DNA from: JAAYRQ01 sp035647815
Lineage (GTDB): Bacteria; Bacillota; Syntrophomonadia; Syntrophomonadales; Syntrophomonadaceae
Length of the DNA: 64,000 nt
Direction of reading: 5' to 3'
Assembly (NCBI GenBank): GCA_035647815.1
Contig: DASRMR010000008.1
Coordinates: 68,255 to 132,254 of the forward strand
Shown: positions 51,745 to 59,457 of the stretch, in pieces
Numbering within the stretch: the stretch's first letter is position 1
How the letters are laid out: every line of letters starts with the position of its first letter
Program-made: the position numbers and the translations under genes
The notes under the pieces: generated by a model
Told to the model about the DNA's origin: nothing
Databases searched by the model: none
What the model saw: the letters and a program-made list of their open reading frames with translations, nothing else

Positions 51745-51762
51745 CGAATATTCTAATATATG
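51745..51762 (+). promoter_or_regulatory. Upstream element shared by both CoA-transferase genes, copy 2
   Basis: This is an exact 18-base copy of 49753-49770. It is followed here by a possible weak promoter: TTGTCT near 51768 and AATAAT 17 bases later. Confidence 0.45.
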
Positions 51763-51824
51763 CGAATTGTCTGACTTTTTAGTCGCATAAATAATTTAAA
51801 AAATGTTTTTGGGGGGATTTAATT

Positions 51825-53192
51825 TTGGGTACTTTTTTAAGACAATACAAAGAAAAACTTATTACTGCTGAACAAGCAGCACAATTAGTAGATTCTAATG
51901 TCATCATTGATTATGGCATGTTTGCAACGAAACCTGTTGACTTTGATATTGCTTTAGCTAAACGAGCTGGTAGTGGCCTAGAAAATGTTGCTATTCGTGG
52001 CACTGGAACTGTACTTCCTATACCGGAAGTTATAAAAGGTGATCCAGAACAAAAGAGTTTCCAATATTTTAGCTGGTATTTCACCGCTATTGATCGTAGG
52101 GCTGGGGATTTTGGCTTAGCAGCCCATAATCCATTTAATTACCATGAAGCTACTGGATTAGCTTATGATGTGAAAAATGAACATTTATTCCCTGATGTTT
52201 GGGTAGCACAAGTTACTCCTATGGATAAACATGGCTGTTTTAATTTCGGCATAGGCAATTCTCATAATCGTGGTTTAGCCTTAAATTCTAAAATTGCTAT
52301 AGTCGAAGTGAATGAGAATCTGCCTCGTTGTTTAGGTGGTAATGATGAATATGTCCATATTAGTGAAGTAGATTATATTATAGAAGGATCTAATTCGCCA
52401 GTATTTGCTACTCCACCATCTCCGGCTCCATCAGATGAGGATGTGAAAATAGCAGAGTTAATAGTAGAAGAAATAATAGATGGCTCTTGTATTCAGCTAG
52501 GAATTGGCGCTATGCCCAATCTAATCGGGAATATGATAGCAAATTCCGACTTAAAAGACTTAGGTATTCAAAGTGAAATGTTCTGTGATGCTTATGTTAA
52601 AATGTATGAAGCTGGGAAAGTCACTAATGCCAAAAAAGCCTACGATATTAACAAAACCACTTATTCTTTTTGTTTAGGTACAAATGAGACTTATGAATTT
52701 ATAGATGATAATCCTTTGCTTGCTTCATGTGCAGTCGGTTATACTAATGACCCATCTAAAATTGCTCTGCATGATAATGTCATCTCCATTAATAATATTC
52801 TAGAAGTCGATCTTTTATCCCAAGTCTGTTCGGAAAGTTCTGGACTTAGACAAATATCTGGTACTGGTGGTCAACTTGACTTTGTTATTGGTGGTTTTCA
52901 TTCTAAAGGTGGTAAGGCATTTTTAGCCTTCTCATCAACCTTTACAGATAAAGAAGGCAAGTTACATTCTCGTATTAAACCTTTGTTAACTCCTGGTGCT
53001 ACTGTTACTGTCCCCAGAAGCCAAGTTAACTATTTAGTTACTGAATATGGTAAATACAACCTTAAAGCACTTTCTACTTGGGGTCGGGCTGAAGCACTAA
53101 TTAATTTAGCTCATCCTGATTTTCGTGATGATTTAATCAGGGATGCTAAGGAAATGAAAATTTGGTCTAAGACTAACCGTATACCGTTTTAG
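51825..53192 (+). CDS. Acetyl-CoA hydrolase/transferase family, butyryl-CoA:acetate CoA-transferase type, copy 2
   Basis: The 455-residue protein differs from copy 1 at about 40 positions by my count, roughly 91 percent identity. The catalytic SEMF and GTGGQLDF motifs are unchanged. Differences cluster in the first 130 residues, including a two-residue deletion near residue 120 and a different 111-120 stretch (GLAYDVKNE against TMSCDVDNT), so substrate preference may have shifted. The TTG start has a GGGGGGA ribosome site. The 3' region is followed by the GC-rich repeat and the convergent pyrG gene. No clear terminator is visible between them. Confidence 0.92.
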   Translation: MGTFLRQYKEKLITAEQAAQLVDSNVIIDYGMFATKPVDFDIALAKRAGSGLENVAIRGTGTVLPIPEVIKGDPEQKSFQYFSWYFTAIDRRAGDFGLAAHNPFNYHEATGLAYDVKNEHLFPDVWVAQVTPMDKHGCFNFGIGNSHNRGLALNSKIAIVEVNENLPRCLGGNDEYVHISEVDYIIEGSNSPVFATPPSPAPSDEDVKIAELIVEEIIDGSCIQLGIGAMPNLIGNMIANSDLKDLGIQSEMFCDAYVKMYEAGKVTNAKKAYDINKTTYSFCLGTNETYEFIDDNPLLASCAVGYTNDPSKIALHDNVISINNILEVDLLSQVCSESSGLRQISGTGGQLDFVIGGFHSKGGKAFLAFSSTFTDKEGKLHSRIKPLLTPGATVTVPRSQVNYLVTEYGKYNLKALSTWGRAEALINLAHPDFRDDLIRDAKEMKIWSKTNRIPF

Positions 53193-53209
53193 GGTTGGGG
53201 AGGGCTATT

Positions 53210-53259
53210 CACGCAAACTGGCGCGGAGTTTTGGTGACTTGCGCTAGTTCGCGGGAATT
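53210..53259. repeat. GC-rich degenerate repeat after CoA-transferase copy 2
   Basis: This is the counterpart of 51221-51267 (CACGCAAACTGGCGCGGAGT at its start). It extends over the pyrG stop codon at 53244, so the final codons of pyrG may derive from it. Confidence 0.5.
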
Positions 53260-54860
53260 CTTTCTTCCTGATACTTCAAAGCCGCCTCGACGAAGCCCAT
53301 GAACAAAGGATGGGGCCTATTGGGTCTAGATTTGTATTCTGGATGGAATTGACAACCTACAAACCACGGATGGTCAGGTAATTCCATAATCTCTATGAAT
53401 TTTCCGTCAGGAGAAATTCCACTCATAAGCATGCCGTTCTTTTCCAGAATTTCTCGATAATCATTATTTATCTCATATCTGTGGCGATGTCTTTCTTTTA
53501 TATCATTAGAACCGTATAAATATTGAGCCTTGCTCCCGTCTTTTAAATGGGTTGAATAGGAACCTAACCGCATAGTTTTATCTTTTCCTGCATTGTTAGG
53601 TAAATCAAATTGATGAACTACTGGATAAGGTGAATTATGATCAAATTCTTCACTGTTAGCACCTTCCAGATTACAAACATTACGAGCAAAGTCAATAACA
53701 GCACATTGCATACCTAAACTTATACCTAGGAAAGGAATTTTATTCTCCCTCGCATACTTTGCAGTAGCTATTTTCCCTTCGATACCTCGTCCCCCAAAAC
53801 CACCAGGTACTAAAATAGCATCTACACCATTTAATATATCATGGATATCGCCTTTTTCAACTTCTGCTGCATTAATCCATCTAATTTCAACTTCTGATTT
53901 ATAACAAAAACCCGCATGGTTAAGAGATTCAGCTATACTAAGATAGGCATCAGGTAGTTCTACATATTTGCCGACTAATCCTATAATTAACTTCTTATCT
54001 ACATTTCTTACTCTAGCTACTATCTCTTCCCATTCACGATAATCAGGTTCCACACAAGACATATTAAGCTGGTCCATAACTTGTTGATCTAAGTTCTCTT
54101 CAGCCAACATCAATGGCACTTCATAAATAGAACTAACATCCTTAAGTTGAATAACAGCTCCACGATCGACATCACAAAATAAGGCTAGTTTTGCTTTAAC
54201 ATCTTCTGTTAAGTCTTTCTCCGTTCTGCAAACTAATATATCCGGTTGAATTCCTATGCTTCTTAATTCTTTTACACTATGTTGGGTAGGTTTAGTTTTT
54301 AGTTCCCCAGCAGTCTTAATATAAGGCACTAGAGTAACATGAATATACAAAACATCTTCTTTACCTATATCATATTTTAATTGACGTATAGCCTCCAAAA
54401 AAGGAAGTGATTCAATATCCCCTACTGTGCCACCTATTTCACTTATAACTACATCGGGATTATCCATCTTTTCGATGAGGGTAACCCGATTTTTAATTTC
54501 GTTAGTAATATGAGGAATTACCTGAACTGTTTGTCCTAAATAATCCCCACTCCGTTCCTTATCTAATACAGTCTGATAAATTCTCCCTGTCGTGCAATTA
54601 GCATATTGAGTAAGATTTACATCTACAAATCTTTCATAATGGCCTACATCTAAATCAGTTTCCGCACCATCCTCAGTCACATATACTTCTCCATGTTGAT
54701 AAGGGCTCATAGTCCCTGGATCTACATTTATATAGGGGTCAAATTTCTGTAATGCTACCTTTAATCCTCTGCTTTTAAGCAATCTTCCGAGAGATGCCGC
54801 CGTAATCCCTTTTCCGAGTGATGAAACAACTCCACCAGTAATAAAAATATGTTTAGCCAC
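53244..54860 (-). CDS. pyrG: CTP synthase with Ser in place of the glutaminase nucleophile
   Basis: PyrG aminates UTP to CTP using glutamine-derived ammonia. The 538-residue protein has the synthetase P-loop GGVVSSLGKGITAASLG and SEIGGTVGDIES, then the class I glutamine amidotransferase domain with PGGFGGRG and the His/Glu pair in QFHPEYKSRPNRPHP. The nucleophile motif, normally GICLGMQ, reads GISLGMQ: residue 381 is Ser (AGT at 53718-53720). Glutamine hydrolysis should be lost or weak, leaving ammonia-dependent activity. The start is GTG with GAGAGGGG. The order argS-rpoE-pyrG is conserved, apart from the inserted hydrolase gene. Confidence 0.95.
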   Translation of the reverse strand: MAKHIFITGGVVSSLGKGITAASLGRLLKSRGLKVALQKFDPYINVDPGTMSPYQHGEVYVTEDGAETDLDVGHYERFVDVNLTQYANCTTGRIYQTVLDKERSGDYLGQTVQVIPHITNEIKNRVTLIEKMDNPDVVISEIGGTVGDIESLPFLEAIRQLKYDIGKEDVLYIHVTLVPYIKTAGELKTKPTQHSVKELRSIGIQPDILVCRTEKDLTEDVKAKLALFCDVDRGAVIQLKDVSSIYEVPLMLAEENLDQQVMDQLNMSCVEPDYREWEEIVARVRNVDKKLIIGLVGKYVELPDAYLSIAESLNHAGFCYKSEVEIRWINAAEVEKGDIHDILNGVDAILVPGGFGGRGIEGKIATAKYARENKIPFLGISLGMQCAVIDFARNVCNLEGANSEEFDHNSPYPVVHQFDLPNNAGKDKTMRLGSYSTHLKDGSKAQYLYGSNDIKERHRHRYEINNDYREILEKNGMLMSGISPDGKFIEIMELPDHPWFVGCQFHPEYKSRPNRPHPLFMGFVEAALKYQEERIPAN

Positions 54861-54907
54861 TATATAGCCCCTCTCTTTTCCCCTACTAAAACACCGAATC
54901 TTTTAAA

Positions 54908-54936
54908 ATTTTACTCCGTTTATACTATTAGGTCAA
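54908..54936 (-). promoter_or_regulatory. Probable pyrG promoter
   Basis: On the minus strand TTGACC (54931-54936), a 17-base spacer and TAAAAT (54908-54913) form a good housekeeping promoter. The -35 overlaps the last codons of the upstream hydrolase gene. The leader shows no GGGC start or terminator like the CTP-sensing B. subtilis pyrG leader. Confidence 0.6.
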
Positions 54937-55569
54937 CCAGGATAAATAATCTAATAGTATTACTTGTTTATCTGTTCCCCAAGCCGCTGGGCTAATTTCT
55001 ATATAAGGTTTTTTCGTTACAATATCACAAGAACTTGTAAACTCCTCAACTGGAGCTAATTCAAATGAAAGATGAGGAGTATCATAATGCATAGGAATAA
55101 TTATCTTCGGTGCTAGTTGATCTACTATATATAATGCTTCTTTAGCATCGACCGTAAAAGTACCTCCAACTGGAATAAATAATATATCCACTTTCCCTAT
55201 TTCTTGTATAGTTTTTTCATCGAGCACATGACCTAAGTCCCCCAGATGAACTAGGTTTATATCTTCAGCAATTATCTTATAAATAATATTCGAACCTCTT
55301 AAAAGACCCTTTTCAGAATCATGGTATGAGGCAATACCCCTAAAGATAATCTCATTAGTTTGAATTTCTTCAAGAGTATTAATAACTTGGGGCTCTCCTT
55401 TTAGAAGATGTACTGCATTATGATCAAAATGATTATGACTAACAGTAGCATAATCAACTTCTTTATTATAAGTTTGATAACCTATGGTTTCATCAAAAGG
55501 GTCAGTAATTATAGTTTTGCCTAAAGTCTCTATTAAAAAACTAGCATGGCCTAACCATTCTATTTTCAT
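54928..55569 (-). CDS. UPF0173-type metallo-beta-lactamase fold hydrolase
   Basis: The 213-residue protein has EWLGHASFLIE at the start, the metal motif SHNHFDHNAV (HxHxDH), VHLGDLGHVLD and a late PMHYDTPH. This is the UPF0173/UlaG-like branch of the fold, with an unknown substrate. It lies between rpoE (one base away) and pyrG, a place where Bacillus has no such gene. Confidence 0.87.
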   Translation of the reverse strand: MKIEWLGHASFLIETLGKTIITDPFDETIGYQTYNKEVDYATVSHNHFDHNAVHLLKGEPQVINTLEEIQTNEIIFRGIASYHDSEKGLLRGSNIIYKIIAEDINLVHLGDLGHVLDEKTIQEIGKVDILFIPVGGTFTVDAKEALYIVDQLAPKIIIPMHYDTPHLSFELAPVEEFTSSCDIVTKKPYIEISPAAWGTDKQVILLDYLSWLT

Positions 55570-55570
55570 G

Positions 55571-55804
55571 CTATTTCTCCGACCTTACACGGTTAATATC
55601 ATAAAACCAGTAACCTTCCCCTTGATAATCTAAACGATTATCCATATTTAGACGAGTATAGATAGAAGTTAAAGTATCTTTATCTTTTTTGCGTTTCATT
55701 TTAGTGGCAATTTCCTTAATCAAATCAGCATAAAAAATTGGTTCTTGTTTTTCAGTCATGATTTCGATAGCCCAATCTGCTTCACTTTTTTTTCTTAGTA
55801 TCAT
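55571..55804 (-). CDS. rpoE: RNA polymerase delta-type HARE-HTH protein, short form
   Basis: The 77-residue protein matches the N-terminal HARE-HTH domain of RpoE: ADWAIEIMTEKQEPIFYADLIKEIA, then YTRLNMDNRLDYQGEGYWFYD. The acidic, unstructured C-terminal half of Bacillus delta, which displaces nucleic acid from RNA polymerase, is absent. It lies between argS and pyrG exactly as rpoE in Bacillus. Whether it still binds polymerase is uncertain. Confidence 0.82.
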   Translation of the reverse strand: MILRKKSEADWAIEIMTEKQEPIFYADLIKEIATKMKRKKDKDTLTSIYTRLNMDNRLDYQGEGYWFYDINRVRSEK

Positions 55805-55818
55805 TAATTAAATCCCTC

Positions 55819-57501
55819 CTACATATGTTTGGGTGCACTGACCCCTAGTATAGTTAGCGCGTTCTTAATAGTTATTCTCGTAATATCCATAAGTAATAAT
55901 CTAGCATTTTGAAGCTCTAGATCATCATTTAAGACTCGGTTGCTATTATAAAAACTATGAAATAGCCCGGCTAAATCCATAACATAATGAGCAATACGAT
56001 GAGGAGCCATAAATCTGGCAGCAGTCATAATTTCCTCCGGAAAATCAGCAATCTTACGTAATAAATCTAATTCCTCGGTTTCTTTTAGCAAAGCAACATC
56101 GATATTAGCAAGATCAGGCATCGAGATTCCCGCCATATCTGCTTGTCTAAATATACTGCAAATACGTGCATGAGCATATTGTACATAATAAACTGGATTA
56201 TCTTGGCTTTGTTTTTTAGCTAATTCTAAATCAAAATCTAAGTGGCTATCAGGATTGCGCATCACAAAGAAAAAACGAGCCGCATCCTTGCCGACTTCAT
56301 CTATTAGCTCATCTAAGGTAACTAAAGTACCAGTTCGCTTAGACATTTTAACAATATTACCCCCACGATAAAGTCGCACTAGCTGCATTATTAGTATTTC
56401 TAATCTATCTTGATTATACCCTAATGCCTCTACCGCTCCTTTCATGCGGCCTACATGCCCATAATGATCAGCACCCCATATATTTATGACTTTATCAAAA
56501 CCTCTTTTAAATTTATCTTGATGATATGCAATATCAACAGCAAAATAAGTAGGTAACCCGTTAGAACGCATTACTACTTCATCTTTCTCATCTCCAAATA
56601 ATGAAGCTTTGAACCATCTGGCATCTTCTTGTTCGTAGATATAGCCTTTTTCCTCTAATTGCTCCAAAATAACATCAATCTTATTACCTTGGTGAAGAGT
56701 CTTTTCACTAAACCATACATCATATGTTATCCCAAAATTTCCCAAAGTAGTTTTAATATATTTTATTTTTTCATCAATTGCGTATTCTACCATATATTTT
56801 CTGCGTTCTTCTTGCGATAACTCTAGCAAACCATCTTTTTGTTCACGAATAATATCTTTTACCGTATCGACCACATCTTGTCCTGCATAACCATTATCAG
56901 GAAAAGGTATGTCATGTCCAGTCAATTGTAAATATCTGGCTTCTAATGAGGCAGCAAATACTTCAATTTGGTTACCTGCATCATTAATATAAAATTCTCT
57001 TTCCACCTCATTGCCTGCAAACTTTAAAATATTTGCTAAGCTATCACCTATTGCTCCACCTCTAGCATTACCCATATGCAGATTACCAGTCGGATTAGCA
57101 CTCACAAATTCAACTTGTATCTTTTTACCGGTACTAATATTGGAGCCATAAAAATCACCTAATTCTTTGACTAAAGCAGGTATTTTATATAACCAATTAT
57201 TATTTAGGTAAATATTGATAAAACCGGCTCCTGCAACTTCTATCTTGTCAATATATTCGTTTTTTTCTAAATCTATTACATCTACAATACTCTCTGCTAT
57301 CTTTCGTGGAGAAGTTCTTGCTTGTTTTGCCATTAGCATAGCAATATTACACGCAAAATCTCCATGTCCTTTTTCACGAGGGACTTCTATTACAAACAAA
57401 GGTATTTCTTCAAAGCTAAATACCCCGCTATTCTGGCATGAATGTAATGCGTCAATAATTATCTGCCTTATATTTTCGTGCATCTGTAGTACCAGATTCA
57501 T
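55819..57501 (-). CDS. argS: Arginyl-tRNA synthetase
   Basis: The 560-residue class I synthetase has the HIGH-type motif HMGN in ANPTGNLHMGNARG, and KMSKRTGTLVTLDEL. It also has the N-terminal Arg-specific domain and the C-terminal DALR anticodon-binding domain. The start at ATG 57501 follows GGAGGA by seven bases; the ATG at 57513 would encode it. The gene heads the argS-rpoE-(hydrolase) transcript. Confidence 0.96.
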   Translation of the reverse strand: MNLVLQMHENIRQIIIDALHSCQNSGVFSFEEIPLFVIEVPREKGHGDFACNIAMLMAKQARTSPRKIAESIVDVIDLEKNEYIDKIEVAGAGFINIYLNNNWLYKIPALVKELGDFYGSNISTGKKIQVEFVSANPTGNLHMGNARGGAIGDSLANILKFAGNEVEREFYINDAGNQIEVFAASLEARYLQLTGHDIPFPDNGYAGQDVVDTVKDIIREQKDGLLELSQEERRKYMVEYAIDEKIKYIKTTLGNFGITYDVWFSEKTLHQGNKIDVILEQLEEKGYIYEQEDARWFKASLFGDEKDEVVMRSNGLPTYFAVDIAYHQDKFKRGFDKVINIWGADHYGHVGRMKGAVEALGYNQDRLEILIMQLVRLYRGGNIVKMSKRTGTLVTLDELIDEVGKDAARFFFVMRNPDSHLDFDLELAKKQSQDNPVYYVQYAHARICSIFRQADMAGISMPDLANIDVALLKETEELDLLRKIADFPEEIMTAARFMAPHRIAHYVMDLAGLFHSFYNSNRVLNDDLELQNARLLLMDITRITIKNALTILGVSAPKHM

Positions 57502-57611
57502 AATTTCCTCCATTCTTTTTTTTACTATAATCTATATTCTACATAAAGGTTGGCAAAACTAAATTATAGGGCAAACCTTTAAAACCTAATTTAAAATAAG
57601 GAGGTACTTTT

Positions 57612-57968
57612 ATGCTTATTAAACCAGGTGAACAAACTTTATTAGCCTATTTCAGTGATTACAAGCTAGCTAAGAAAACACTTTTAATCCTAGAAGAACA
57701 TGGCTTTACTGATATCCATATAGATCCCATTAATTATTTTAAAAATACAAAAATAAATAAGCGAAATAGCTTATCTTCATTAGTTTGTGGCTATAGTGAA
57801 TATAATAACTCATTTGGTTCACTTTTAGCAGCCGATCCTATAGTGAGCGGCATGTCGTCAATATACGAGACCCACTATAATTACTCTTATGTCTTAGTTA
57901 TGATTGTTGATAATTCTACTTATTTAGAAGCTGTTAATATTATACGACAAAATGGAGGTAGAATCTAA
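57612..57968 (+). CDS. Hypothetical protein, ferredoxin-like fold suspected
   Basis: The 118-residue protein has an N-terminal beta-alpha-beta stretch (EQTLLAYFSDYKLAKKTLLILEEHGFTDIHID), a variable Ser/Asn/Tyr-rich middle and a C-terminal YVLVMIVDNSTYLEAVNIIRQNGGRI. The two halves look like a split ferredoxin-like unit, as in some small stress proteins. I do not recognise the family. AAGGAGG gives a strong ribosome site. It is on the plus strand, divergent from argS and convergent with the M1 peptidase gene. Confidence 0.75.
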   Translation: MLIKPGEQTLLAYFSDYKLAKKTLLILEEHGFTDIHIDPINYFKNTKINKRNSLSSLVCGYSEYNNSFGSLLAADPIVSGMSSIYETHYNYSYVLVMIVDNSTYLEAVNIIRQNGGRI

Positions 57969-57977
57969 GTAGTCTAA

Positions 57978-59447
57978 TTATTTAAACCATCTGGCAAAAT
58001 ATTCTTCCATATCCTGCCCAGATTCTTCCCTAATAATCTCTAATAAATCCGCGGTAGTAGCAATTTTATATTTAAAAGTTGCTAAATATCTATTTAGTAT
58101 TTTAAAGACTTTATCAGTACCTAGTTCTGCTTCCAAACCAAACCAAAAAGCTTCCCCACCAGAATATGCAGTATGAAAATATTCTGATAATGAATAAATA
58201 TCGCCTAATTCTTTATTTAATTTTACACCTTTTATTGAAGCTCCAGAAGTAGCAATTTTTTGACCCTTAACATCTTGTAAATATTTATAAGCTGACCAAT
58301 TAGCTAAGCCTTCATCAAGCCAAGGTTCCTTTATTTGATCATTTCCCACCATTCCATACCACCATTGGTGGGATATCTCATGTGCTAAAATAACTTCCCT
58401 ATGATTACGATCGTAGTTGGCACGCAAAAACTCATCTTTTAAAAAAATTAAACCAGAATACTCCATACCTTGAAAACCTTGCATAGGTACATAGACTATC
58501 TTGAATTCTTCGTAGGGATAAACACCGAATTTTGACGAATAGTAATCTAGTATATCAGCAGACTCTTTTAGAACAGATTCACCCATTCCGATTTTATCGC
58601 TCGGTAAATATGCCTTTATTTCAGTTTGGTCTAAAGTCTTATTTAACTCTTGGTAATTATACATTACTGCTAAAGAAAAATCCCTGGCATTAAGAGCTTC
58701 AATAATATGAATTTGCCTACCATTATCTTCCGCAATCTCTTGCCTGCTTATTCCTGTTGCAGCTACATCATAAGCCTCAGGAGTATTCAAATTCACTACA
58801 TAATTAGCAGTGTGAGAACAGAATGGATCACCAAAAGCAGAGTTATATGATTTATGCCATTCGTCTCCTAAAACATTAAGTATGGGATAAAAATTACCTA
58901 ACATGAAAACATTGTTTTTAGTTCCATAACGATAAGCAACTTTAGGTATTTTTGCCATCCATTGCATTTCTACTACTATCGGCTCATCAGGGGATATGCT
59001 TTCTTGCAAGATAACTTGCACCGCAACTCCATCAATTTTATGCTCTGCGGCTGTCCCGTTAACGACTATCTGACTAAATTCTAGCCAAGCTTCATCAAAG
59101 CCATCATAATATGCAAACTTAGGTGCTGGAGAATGATTCGGCGTGGTAAAAGCGTTCGGGTAAGCAGTAAACCATAATTCTTCCAAAATATGTTCAGAAG
59201 TGTTCTCGGTTTTAAGCAAGGTATTACCATAGATATTTTTATTATGCACATCTAAATATAGGCTCATTTGATATAAGGTTTTTTCCGGACTAGGAAATAA
59301 GTTTTCACCAGTATTTTCCGCTTCAGCTAATACTAAAGATGACCTCTCATGATTATCAACTTGCCCCATATAAATAAAATATCCCGCACAAAAAACACCG
59401 ATTATTATACTAATAAAATAAAATCTATACTTTTTCAAACTAGTCAC
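57978..59447 (-). CDS. M1 family membrane-anchored metallopeptidase
   Basis: The 489-residue protein has an N-terminal anchor (FYFISIIIGVFCAGYFI) and the gluzincin motif HEISHQWW with the third zinc ligand in WLDEGLANW, 18 residues on. The substrate loop QGMEYSGLIF replaces GAMEN, as in several bacterial M1 proteins, and the catalytic-tyrosine region is FHTAYSGGEAF. It should act outside the cell on peptides. The GTG start at 59447 and a TTG three codons later are both possible. It is ten bases downstream of the SLH gene. Confidence 0.9.
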   Translation of the reverse strand: MTSLKKYRFYFISIIIGVFCAGYFIYMGQVDNHERSSLVLAEAENTGENLFPSPEKTLYQMSLYLDVHNKNIYGNTLLKTENTSEHILEELWFTAYPNAFTTPNHSPAPKFAYYDGFDEAWLEFSQIVVNGTAAEHKIDGVAVQVILQESISPDEPIVVEMQWMAKIPKVAYRYGTKNNVFMLGNFYPILNVLGDEWHKSYNSAFGDPFCSHTANYVVNLNTPEAYDVAATGISRQEIAEDNGRQIHIIEALNARDFSLAVMYNYQELNKTLDQTEIKAYLPSDKIGMGESVLKESADILDYYSSKFGVYPYEEFKIVYVPMQGFQGMEYSGLIFLKDEFLRANYDRNHREVILAHEISHQWWYGMVGNDQIKEPWLDEGLANWSAYKYLQDVKGQKIATSGASIKGVKLNKELGDIYSLSEYFHTAYSGGEAFWFGLEAELGTDKVFKILNRYLATFKYKIATTADLLEIIREESGQDMEEYFARWFK

Positions 59448-59457
59448 ATCCAGATAC

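Larger units (their letters stand above)
51216..51824. other. Spacer between the two CoA-transferase genes
   Basis: This 609-base spacer holds four parts. First comes a GC-rich degenerate repeat stretch after the first gene (51221-51267) with a copy after the second. Next is the short palindrome ATGACC-TGC-GGTCAT (51343-51357). A terminator lies at 51438-51462. Decayed sppA and alr fragments occupy 51559-51684. From about 51690 it matches the upstream region of the first gene. An 88-codon minus-strand reading at 51397-51663 crosses the fragments and is not a credible gene. Confidence 0.75.

Noticed and set aside
54861..54927. CTP-sensing reiterative leader of pyrG
   Set aside because: The predicted transcript start is not GGGC and there is no leader terminator.
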